Below, piece by piece: positions 31,072-40,300 of a DNA stretch of 64,000 nt (the stretch's first letter is position 1; every line of letters begins with the position of its first letter). This DNA is from Pseudomonadota bacterium (lineage in GTDB: Bacteria; Pseudomonadota; Alphaproteobacteria; Micavibrionales; UBA2020): assembly GCA_021845905.1 (NCBI GenBank), contig JAJZVA010000001.1:124001-188000 (forward strand). The letters run 5' to 3'. The translations under genes and the position numbers were made by a program. The notes beneath the pieces were generated by a model. The model was not told where the DNA came from. It saw only the letters and a program-made list of their open reading frames with translations, and ran no database searches.

Positions 31072-31346
31072 GATCACCAGAGGGGCACTCTGGTGATCGG
31101 GCAGTTAGTTGCCGTCGAGGACGGTGTAGCGTATTTACGCTCACGCGCTGTTTCATTCCGCCACCTGCCCGACCGTGAGGCCGAGAGGTGCATCGAATTG
31201 ACAAGCTGATGCAAAGCTTACCTCGAAGGGGCAACTACTCCCCGAAACGGCCTTTTTCGCCGTTCCACCTTCAGGATACAGGCTTTTTGCAGAAAGAAAA
31301 GCCCTCACTTTGAGCAGGAAAGCCAGCGCCTTGGCGGGCGCTGGCT
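31072..31346. other. Serial hairpin tract A
   Basis: Perfect stems at 31072-31098 (11 bp), 31189-31213 (6 bp), 31246-31264 (6 bp), 31321-31346 (10 bp). Confidence 0.7.
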
Positions 31347-31362
31347 CTTTGCTGCCGTACTG

Positions 31363-31548
31363 CTATAGCCACCGCATCTTGCGGCGAAGCAGTTCGTGGC
31401 GGACGGTAGCGATGTTTGCCAGCTTGATCGGGCACTTCGGCACGGAGCGGTGCAGCCGCGCCATGTCGTTGAGCAGGCGGATGTATTCGACATACAGTTC
31501 CGCGTCGGTGAAATGTTCCAGGTCTTCGTGCGTGATAAGCTTCGTCAT
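31363..31548 (-). CDS. Small hypothetical protein
   Basis: MTKLITHEDLEHFTDAELYVEYIRLLNDMARLHRSVPKCPIKLANIATVRHELLRRKMRWL, with AGGAGAA upstream. Confidence 0.55.
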   Translation of the reverse strand: MTKLITHEDLEHFTDAELYVEYIRLLNDMARLHRSVPKCPIKLANIATVRHELLRRKMRWL

Positions 31549-32135
31549 AGTAGTTCTCCTTTGTCTTCGAGCCCGCGACCGTCGCGGACTTTCTGACGCA
31601 GGATTTCGGCAAGCGCGTTTGACCAGCCGCACCCGATGAAACGCAGTGGAGAAGCCTTTTAAGGCTTGCGGCGCATGGACGAACCGCGGGCAGTGTCAGG
31701 ATAAAAGGCCGTGATGATCCCTCGGGGTCGTGACGGAGAACGTCTTCTCATGAGAAGCTTCCACGAAGGAAACTGTACCGGACGACAGGAACCGTCCTTG
31801 CTCCGCCTCAATGACCGGCGCGGCGCTGTAGAGCCGCCTTGCGCAACATCCGTACCGATAAAGCTTTCATGCCTGTTTGCAGGGTCGTGTTCTGTACCCG
31901 CAGGTCTGGCCATGTCTCTCCTTATAAAAATTTGCAATCACCCATGCGTGCAGTCTTCAGCCCCCTGCCATACGCGGGCGCTCGTCGAGTCAACGGGAAG
32001 CCTCGGTTCCTCCGCCGCCTGCTGCGCAGGCAAGGTAAACGGCGGCACCTCCAATTTTCCCGTATGACTCTGCGCCCTTGCGCATGGCTTTTAGGAGGCA
32101 TCGCCCGCAAGGGTAATTACAAAAGGAGACTGAAC

Positions 32136-32321
32136 ATGACCCCCACGACAGAAACCACGACCGCCAAAGAAAAACAGGCACCCGCCTTTTATATTTTCGC
32201 GCAATCGCAGGACGGCAAGAACAAGCGCATCGGCGCGGCCTTCCGGCATAGCAAGGGCAGCGGCTTCAACGTCCTGATCGGCAGCGCCCGCTACGTGGCG
32301 TTCCCGCCGAAGGCGAAGTGA
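32136..32321 (+). CDS. Small hypothetical protein
   Basis: MTPTTETTTAKEKQAPAFYIFAQSQDGKNKRIGAAFRHSKGSGFNVLIGSARYVAFPPKAK, with AAAGGAG upstream. Confidence 0.6.
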   Translation: MTPTTETTTAKEKQAPAFYIFAQSQDGKNKRIGAAFRHSKGSGFNVLIGSARYVAFPPKAK

Positions 32322-32333
32322 AGGAGAACCGCC

Positions 32334-32840
32334 ATGACAACGCTCTATGCACAGCCTTACGACATCTCCGCCACCGGATTTTACTTCGACAGCGCGGAAG
32401 ACTACGCGCAAAAAGCCGCCAAAAACTTGAATCCTTACGGCAGCCTTGTCGAGGAATACGAATTACAATTCATCGACGGAGAGAGCATCGATTCGAACCT
32501 GTTCCATGCGCTCGGCGTTGACCAGTGCAGCTTTTCTGCCTATCTGGAGGCTTGCGACACATGGGACGACCACCAGAAGCAGAAAGCTATTATCGCAGTC
32601 GGCGAATGCGGCTACAAATTCACCCTTGGCACCGACGATCCGGACGATCTCGATGTGGACATCTACCAAGTCGAAACCTTACGTGAACTGGCGGAGCAAT
32701 TCGTGGACGAAGGCCTGTTCGGTGAAATCCCTGCGTCAATCCAGCACTATCTGGATTACGATGCCATTGCCCGCGATCTCGGCATGGATTACACAGAAAC
32801 GCTTATCGCAGGTGAGAGGCTGGTGTATAGATGCTTATAA
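32334..32840 (+). CDS. ArdA-like antirestriction protein
   Basis: Acidic; VETLRELAEQFVDEGLFGEIPASIQHYLDYDAIARDLGMDYTETLIAGERLVYR resembles ArdA C-terminal region. Confidence 0.7.
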   Translation: MTTLYAQPYDISATGFYFDSAEDYAQKAAKNLNPYGSLVEEYELQFIDGESIDSNLFHALGVDQCSFSAYLEACDTWDDHQKQKAIIAVGECGYKFTLGTDDPDDLDVDIYQVETLRELAEQFVDEGLFGEIPASIQHYLDYDAIARDLGMDYTETLIAGERLVYRCL

Positions 32841-32846
32841 ATGTAT

Positions 32847-32883
32847 TAAAGCCTGCTACTGCGAAATTCAGTAACAGGCTTTA
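32847..32883. terminator. Probable bidirectional terminator hairpin
   Basis: AAAGCCTG-c-TACTG...CAGTA-a-CAGGCTTT between convergent genes. Confidence 0.7.
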
Positions 32884-32908
32884 AATTTATCTGGCAATAG
32901 TTTATCGA

Positions 32909-33214
32909 TCAGACTCTCAGTTCATCTTCAAGGCTAATACGAACGCGCTTTCCAACGGCGGCGGCAGCACGGTGGATGGTTTCAAGGGAAACCTTGTCGT
33001 TTTTAGGATCAAGCAGCCTGTCAACCTGGGTACGGCTGGTGTGCATCCGCACCGCCATTTTTTGTTTCGTGATTTTTTTAGCCTTCATCGCCTCTTGAAT
33101 TTGCCATGCCAGAACGCGCTTTTCCGCATAGGCGGTAACTTCTTCATAGATGCCATCCCCTTTGAGAAAATCCTCGAACGATGAACCGATTGTTCCTTTT
33201 TCTTTCTTTTTCAT
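32909..33214 (-). CDS. HigA-like XRE antitoxin
   Basis: QIQEAMKAKKITKQKMAVRMHTSRTQVDRLLDPKNDKVSLETIHRAAAAVGKRVRISL (HTH). Confidence 0.85.
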   Translation of the reverse strand: MKKKEKGTIGSSFEDFLKGDGIYEEVTAYAEKRVLAWQIQEAMKAKKITKQKMAVRMHTSRTQVDRLLDPKNDKVSLETIHRAAAAVGKRVRISLEDELRV

Positions 33215-33561
33215 GTTTCAATCTCCTTTTTACGGCTTGCAGCCAGTTTCAGTTCCTTTGCAGGCGTCTTCTGCGTTTTTTTGATAAATCCGTGCAGAAG
33301 GATAATCCGTCCCTTTACCACGCAGAAAATTACTCTGGCCTCGCGCTTGCTGGGCAAGGAACTGCGTATCTCCCAAAGCCCCGCGCCCAAAAATTTGCAG
33401 ACGGGCATTCCGATGGGCCAGCCATACTCGACGGTTGCAATATCCTTGCCGAGCACGGTCCTGTCCGTTTTTGGAAACGTCTGTAACCATTCCCGCACAG
33501 GCTCGAACCCATTGGGGGACTGATAAAATGCCGCCGGACATTTTTTAGGCTGACTTTGCAT
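33211..33561 (-). CDS. HigB/RelE-like toxin
   Basis: Gp49-like: GLWEIRSSLPSKREARVIFCVVKGRIILLHGFIKKTQKTPAKELKLA; overlaps antitoxin. Confidence 0.88.
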   Translation of the reverse strand: MQSQPKKCPAAFYQSPNGFEPVREWLQTFPKTDRTVLGKDIATVEYGWPIGMPVCKFLGAGLWEIRSSLPSKREARVIFCVVKGRIILLHGFIKKTQKTPAKELKLAASRKKEIET

Positions 33562-33675
33562 TTTATCACCCATGCTTTAATGTACCTTATAAGGTACATA
33601 CCGTCAAGGACAAATCTTTATTTTTAATATTTTTCAGCAGGATAGGTAATTACAAAGCCTTAATATACCAGAAAC

Positions 33676-34008
33676 TCATCTTTCTTCCAGCAGCGCTTTC
33701 CTCACATCTTCCTCAGACCAATGAAGCCGCTGCGGCGCGCCACTCAGGAGGGTGGCGCGCTTTTTGGTGATGACGGTGCCGACTTTATGCGGCAGGAGTT
33801 CTCTGGCGACGGTGTTTTCGAGGAGTTCGGATTTCAGGATGGTGAGTTTGATGAAGTCGCCGTCCATCTCAATGACTTGCGCGATGATCTTTTGCTTGCC
33901 GACGGGGCGGGGCTTGCTACGCCGTCTTGTTTTTCTGCGCGGCCAGATCGCCTCCGTCCATTCTATGACGTCGGAGGTAACAAAACTGTCTGATTGCTCC
34001 CACGTCAT
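33676..34008 (-). CDS. Hypothetical protein downstream of relaxase
   Basis: Overlapping operon with relaxase. Confidence 0.5.
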   Translation of the reverse strand: MTWEQSDSFVTSDVIEWTEAIWPRRKTRRRSKPRPVGKQKIIAQVIEMDGDFIKLTILKSELLENTVARELLPHKVGTVITKKRATLLSGAPQRLHWSEEDVRKALLEER

Positions 34009-35921
34009 TGTGGCCTCCGTTGTGCATTAAATTTTGCGGAGGCCTTGCGGGATTTCTCTGGCTTGACGGCGCGTGCATCATCGTCCGGACGCAGGCCCGC
34101 GCGGCGGAGGAGTTCTTTTGTTTCAAGGACACTGGAGCGCAGGTTGACCGTCGCCATAGGCGGATCGATTGGCGGGCGCGGACGGGGCGTAAACACGGTT
34201 TTCAGAAGCTCGCTGTTGCTCTGCTGACGCAAGGCATCGGTATAGGCACGCTCATCCAGCCGCTGTTCCGGCGGCGGGGACATGACGCTGATCTCCCATC
34301 GCGGGATGCCGTTCAAGGCATAGCTCATGTTCATGGCGATGTCGTAAAACTGCCTGTTCGCCGCAATTTTGCGGTTTTCCTCTTCCAGCTTCACTTGTAA
34401 TTCAGCGTATCGCCGGATGTATTCATTGTACTCTGCCTGCCGCTCGGCGTATTCGCGTTCTCTTTCCTGCGCCATTTCCTGACGCTTTTCTTGCGTGGCT
34501 TTGAGGTTCAGCGTTTCAAGCGTGACCTCGATCATGCGCCGCAGCGCGCCGCGCATATCGTCGGAGAGAAGGCTGCTCTCAAGTGCAGATTGCAACTGGG
34601 TAATATCGCCCGTCAGCAGGGCGATCTTGCTTTGCACCTCGGCCATTTCTGCCTTAATGGAAACGGCAGTGGAGGGTTTGACGGTTTGTAGCGGCTCCGT
34701 GGCCGTCGCAACATAGCCCGCGATCTCCCGCCGAATGCGCAAAGCCTCTGTTTTTTGCTCTTCCTTATAGACCTTGACGGTCTTTTGCAGTTCCTGCCGC
34801 TCCTGCAGGTGCGACCGCACAAGCTCGTGCAGCTCCTGCCTGTCGCGTTCCAGCGCGGCGCGGGTCTCGGCTTCGTTCTGGGCACGGACTTTTTTATATG
34901 CGCCTGTGGCCTTGTGCCAGATGCCGCGAAATCCCCTTGGTATCCGCGCCACGCGAACGCGGGTCTCTTCAACCCAGCGGGCTTGCTGTTTTTCAATGAG
35001 AGTCTGCCGTTCTTTGCGCTGCACCGCAACCATGGCGCGGATTTCGCGCACCAATGGCGCGCGCACGTCTTTCGACCGCCGTTTGGCTTCGGCGAGATAG
35101 TCCGTCAGGTTCTCGTCCATGCGGGCGGAGAGGAATTCCTTCGCCTGCCCGATAGCGGGCAGAGCTTCCGGTTTGCCGAGGCGGGCTTTGAGGTCGCGTG
35201 TGCCGATGTCGAGCCAGCGCGTCAGGGAATAGACGCCGCCCGTGATATCGAGCGCGACGAAGCCGCGCCGGTCGCCGCGGGCAAGCAAAAACCCGCGCTC
35301 CTGCAGGGCGCGGGCAAAGGTTTCCTTGCTGTCGGACTGCGCCCATGCACTTTTGAGCAGGGCTTTCAGCGCCTCCGGGTCTTGCGAGAAGCGCACGGCT
35401 TGCCGGTATTCGTGCCGCGTCAACTGCCACGGGCTGCGATCCGATGCACGCATCATGCCTTTCGGCAGTTTCCATCCATATTTAAGAAATAAAAAGCGCG
35501 ATATTTCCATGAGCTTCAGCTTGAAGTGGCTCATGCGGACGGCGATCATCCGCTGTGCATGCTCCGACCACTTGAGCCGCGACCAGACGCAATGACAGTG
35601 CCGCCGCCCGTTTTTCTCGTGAAATACGATAATGCGCGGCTGATCGACCAGACCCAGCTTTTTCTCGACATCTGTAATGGCAGATTCGAAGTCGCCGACA
35701 GGCACGTCGGCATATTCTGGCGGGCTTAAAGACAGCGAGAACATGAACTGGCGACAGCTTGTGCCGCGACTAATGGCTTCGATCTCCTGCAATGCCCCTG
35801 AGAGATCGTCGGCGACAAAGCCGCGTATCTCGTGGACTGTGATATGGTCGTTCTCGTCACCATTCAGCAGGTGTTTGGCCAGTTCCCCGGTTCCTCTGCG
35901 CTGACTGGCCTTGAGGATCAT
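34005..35921 (-). CDS. Relaxase/mobilization nuclease
   Basis: GTSCRQFMFSLSLSPPE and IIVFHEKNGRRHCHCVWSRL (HxH metal-binding motif), long coiled-coil C-terminus. Confidence 0.88.
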   Translation of the reverse strand: MILKASQRRGTGELAKHLLNGDENDHITVHEIRGFVADDLSGALQEIEAISRGTSCRQFMFSLSLSPPEYADVPVGDFESAITDVEKKLGLVDQPRIIVFHEKNGRRHCHCVWSRLKWSEHAQRMIAVRMSHFKLKLMEISRFLFLKYGWKLPKGMMRASDRSPWQLTRHEYRQAVRFSQDPEALKALLKSAWAQSDSKETFARALQERGFLLARGDRRGFVALDITGGVYSLTRWLDIGTRDLKARLGKPEALPAIGQAKEFLSARMDENLTDYLAEAKRRSKDVRAPLVREIRAMVAVQRKERQTLIEKQQARWVEETRVRVARIPRGFRGIWHKATGAYKKVRAQNEAETRAALERDRQELHELVRSHLQERQELQKTVKVYKEEQKTEALRIRREIAGYVATATEPLQTVKPSTAVSIKAEMAEVQSKIALLTGDITQLQSALESSLLSDDMRGALRRMIEVTLETLNLKATQEKRQEMAQEREREYAERQAEYNEYIRRYAELQVKLEEENRKIAANRQFYDIAMNMSYALNGIPRWEISVMSPPPEQRLDERAYTDALRQQSNSELLKTVFTPRPRPPIDPPMATVNLRSSVLETKELLRRAGLRPDDDARAVKPEKSRKASAKFNAQRRPQ

Positions 35922-36325
35922 GGCCTTGGCTCCGGCGGCGGGAAGCCAAGAGCTTGCGTAATATTATTGCGCATCGCTCTGATGTCCGTGCAGGCGGCCA
36001 GAATGGCGTTTTCCGCCTCCGGCGAGGCGGGATAGGAGCCGGAGTGAATGGCTTTGGCGATCTGGTTCAGGTTCGAGGACAGGCGCGACTGGCCGAGCTG
36101 GGACAACACGGCGCTTAAAGCCTGCTCGTCCTGCACCGGACGGCGGCGGCGTACGGTGCGTGGAGAGGGTGCGTCAAATAACTGTTCCCGGATGTAATCG
36201 CCGATGGTCTGCGGCCCCGCTGCCGCATCGAGCTTCTCCCGTTCCTCGGGCGTGAGGCGAAGGGTGAACGTCGGAGGGTAAGGCCTGCCCGACGGCGGAT
36301 CAACCTTGCGGTTTTCGTCCGTCAT
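35918..36325 (-). CDS. MobC-like relaxosome protein
   Basis: FTLRLTPEEREKLDAAAGPQTIGDYIREQLF...SRLSSNLNQIAKAIHSG; ATGA overlap with relaxase. Confidence 0.85.
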   Translation of the reverse strand: MTDENRKVDPPSGRPYPPTFTLRLTPEEREKLDAAAGPQTIGDYIREQLFDAPSPRTVRRRRPVQDEQALSAVLSQLGQSRLSSNLNQIAKAIHSGSYPASPEAENAILAACTDIRAMRNNITQALGFPPPEPRP

Positions 36326-36457
36326 ACGCCCTCCTTTCGCTTTTTTCCTATACTTCAAGCGTAGCGCGCGTTTATTAACTGAAGTTTAAAGAAACCCTTG
36401 CGGCATCGCACCATTGTTGCGTTGCGACATTGACGAATACACGTGGAACTGATACTC

Positions 36458-37190
36458 ATTCACACATTGTTAAGCATGTGAATCCAAAACCGGATTTTCG
36501 CTGAAACTTTAGGAAAACTGCGGCTTTCAGCCGCCCGCCAAAGGCGGGTAACATTGTTTCAAAGAATATTTTTCTGAAGAGCCGCGCTTCCGCGCGGAAT
36601 GGCAAGCTGTGCCTTGTAGTACAAAAGCCGAGTCGCTTTTGTACCCAAGACCGAGCTTGGCAAGGGCGGGGGTATCCCCCGCCCGTTGCATCCCGCCCCG
36701 GAGGGGAAGGGTAATGCCGCAAGCCAGAGGCTCGCCTGTTTACCCCTCACGATGCAACCCTGTTTCTGGGCTACATACCCACCCCGCATGCATCACGGAA
36801 TGAAGAAGGCCGTCTGTTCTCACGACAGGACGGCGTCATCCCGGGAAGCCCGAAAGGGTGTTCTGGGCCGCACCCTTTAAAACCCCAAGGCTGCCTTTGG
36901 GTACCAAAATGTCATTAAAATTTTGTTACCCGAGCAGGCACAACCGTTCTGCCGGTTAAGCATAGGTTAGGGAGATGTGTCTCTCCCTGACGACCCATAG
37001 CTTCAAAGGCGTTCCTGCCCTTGAAAATCCAGACCGACGGGAGAATTCCGTCCTCCCTCCAGACAACCTTCGACCCGCCTTTGCGCCTGTTGAAACGATT
37101 CGTCGCTCTTGTAACTTCTTTGGTGCATACGGACTTGAATACGTTTGTATGCATAGAACATCAGACCCTACGGATTCCGTAGATTCTCGG
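36458..37190. other. Serial hairpin tract B (oriT candidate region upstream of mobC)
   Basis: More than a dozen consecutive inverted repeats, e.g. 36619-36644 (10 bp), 36664-36684 (9 bp), 36853-36878 (8 bp), 36969-36988 (7 bp), 37168-37182 (6 bp). Confidence 0.75.
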
Positions 37191-37357
37191 CGAGAGTTTT
37201 ATTGACCAAAGTCAGTAGAACATCTGCATCTCTCACAATTTTTAATAAAATTTAAACATCTGCGGCGTAGTCTGGAAAGAACGGAGTTACATCATTTTGA
37301 CGGCGCGTTTCAGCGCCGTTGCTATATTGGGAATTTATGCTACGGAGGGATTTTTTA

Positions 37358-40300
37358 ATGGGCAAAATCTTATCTAGGATTCCTTCATTTTCCCGCCGCC
37401 TGCAGCGTGCAGGATTTATCGTTTTTATTGCAGCAACGACAATATCATCGCTTTTTACAAAACCGGCGTACGCTATCACAACCTCATCTTCAACAGCTTC
37501 CCAATACATTTTAGAGCAGGCAAATATTAAAACTTTGCCTCCCGCAAGGAGTACGGGTGTCCATCATTTTGTCAAGGCCCAAGCAGCGCTTGGCAAATTT
37601 TTCTACACCTTACCTGGCATACAACAGCCTTTTGAAGGGTGGGCTGCGTTTGACCAAAACTGCAACTATCTGGCACCCTTAAGTGCGCAAATCATCACGC
37701 CACCGTCTCATGGTACTATTAGTTTCAGTACATTCTATGGCACTTCTCTCTTTGGAAGCTGCGCGGGAGTATACGGGAATTACGATGTAGCTTCCTATAT
37801 CTGGACAGACCAAAACAGTTCCCCCAGCACGACAGACTCGTTCGTCCTGCGCTGGACGAACCCGGAAAACGGTCAATCATTCGACAGCGACTGGACTGTT
37901 ATTCTCTTGGCTCCACCGATTGACACATCTAAAGCTCTCGGCAAACAAGGAGGTCCTTGCGGGTGTAATGGTACAGCCCCCGGCACCAGCAATCCATCAA
38001 ATACCGGAGCTGTCAGTGGCGGAGAGCCTTTTAGCATAGGGATTGGCAACGTCTTTAACCAGGTGACGGACTATACGACGTCTGGTCGTAATCCATTGCG
38101 GTTTGTGCGGTATTACAACAGCATGTCAGTGCCGAGATACGCCATGAATCTAGGGTCTAACTGGCGTGACAACTATGATAGATACCTGAGTGTCTATACG
38201 GGGGCTGTGACGGCGTATCGCGCCGACGGACAAGTGCTGACCTTCTCACAGGACGCGAACGGCAACTGGACGAGCGACACGGATGTTGACGCGAAGCTGA
38301 CCAATCTCGGCACGTCGTGGTATCTGACCGACCACAACGACACGGTCGAGACCTATCAGCAGACCACAAGCGGCAGCGAGGCGCTTCTGCAAACCATTGT
38401 TTCGCGCGACGGCTACACGCGCACGCTCTATTATAATGGCTCCAATGTACTGCAGCGCGTCGCGGACTCCTACGGCCGGCAGCTGACTTTCACTTACAAT
38501 CAGGGGCTGCTCTCGCAAGTCGGCACGGCGGGGTCGCTGGTGCTGACTTATGATTATACGTCGAGCGGCGTGACGCCGGGACGGAACGACCAGCTCGCCT
38601 CTGTCACCTACAACACCACGCCTGCGACCAAACAGGTCTATGCCTACGTGAACAATTACGACCTTGCCTCGATCACCGACGAGAACGGCAACGTCTTCGC
38701 AAGCTGGACATATGACAGCCAGAACCGCGCCACATCGAGCCAGCACGCGGGCGGGGCAGATCTGACGCAGATCGCCTATAACGATACGGACGGCAGCCGC
38801 ACGGTCACGGGGCCGCTCGGACAGCAGACGGTTTACACTTTCCAGACCCTGCAGGGCGTGCCGAAGGTCGTGAAGATCGAGCGCACGGCTTCCGGGACGG
38901 TTCCGGCGGGCACGGAGACTTTCACCTATGATTCCAATGGCTACACGGCGAGCAAGACGGACTGGAACGGCATCGAGACAGACTATATAAATGATGCCCA
39001 CGGCGACCCGACCAGCATCACCGAGGCCGCCGGCACGCCGCAGACGCGCACAACCACCATCACCTATGACGCGACGCACGTGCATCTGCCAGACCAGATC
39101 GCCGCGCCCGGCCTGACCACGACCTTCACCTACGACGCCAACGGCAACCCGCTTACCCGCACCGGAACGGACACGACCGGCAATGGCGGCACGCGCACCT
39201 GGGCCTACACCTACGATGCCACCGGCCATATGCTGACCATGACCGACCCGCGCGGGAACAAGACCGTCTATACATATAATAATGACAGCGTCGCGACCGT
39301 CACCAACGCGCTTGCGCAAACCTCGAAGATCACGTCCACCAACCTCAGCGGCCTGCCGCTCGCAATGACAGATCCGAACGGCGTGACAACGACGTTCACC
39401 TATGATGTGCGCAATCGCCTTCTCAGCCGCACGATTGACGGCGCGGCCACCACCTTCACCTATGATCCGGCGGGCAATCTCACGTCCATCACCCTGCCCG
39501 ACGGCGCGATGCTCGATTATACCTATGACGCCGCCCACCGTGTGACGGGAGTCTCCAGCAACGCCGGCGACAGCATCCATTACACGCTCGATGCCAACGG
39601 CGACATCACGCAGCAGCAGGTCGAGGGGGGTAGCACCATCGCCAAAACCCAGTCCGCCGTGTTCGACAGCCTCGGCCGCATGCTCAGGCAGATCGGCGCC
39701 TATAACGAGACGACCTCCTATACTTACGACGCCAACGGCAACAACATCGGCATCACCGATGCCCTGAACAACACCACGGCGCAGAGCTTCGATGCCCTGA
39801 ACCGGCTGATCAAGTCGGTTGATCCGCTGAGCAACGCGACGTCCACTGCCTATGACGCGCAGGACAACCTCACCTCCGTCACCGACCCGCGCAATCTTAG
39901 CACCACTTATACATATGACGGCTTCGGCGACGTATTGACAGAAACCTCTCCCGATACCGGCACGACGTCCTTCACCTACGACGCCATGGGCAACCCCGTG
40001 ACGCAAAAGGACGCGCGCGGCGTGGAGACGGACCGCACGTTCGATGCCTTGAACCGCGTCACGGCCGAGACTTATCCTTCCAGTTCCGGCGACAACGTGA
40101 CCTACACTTACGATCAGGGCCAATACGGCATCGGCCGCCTGACCAGCTTCACGGACGCGAGCGGCGGCACTTCATATACCTATAACGCGCGGGGGGATAT
40201 CACCGGAGACACCCGCACTATCGGCAGAAACAGCTACACCACGTCCTATGCCTACGACCTTGCCGACCGGCTGGCCGCGATCACCTACCCCGACGGGCAA

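Noticed and set aside
38246-40123. 625-aa minus-strand ORF within the RHS gene
   Set aside because: Antisense shadow of repetitive GC-rich YD repeats; no recognizable domain
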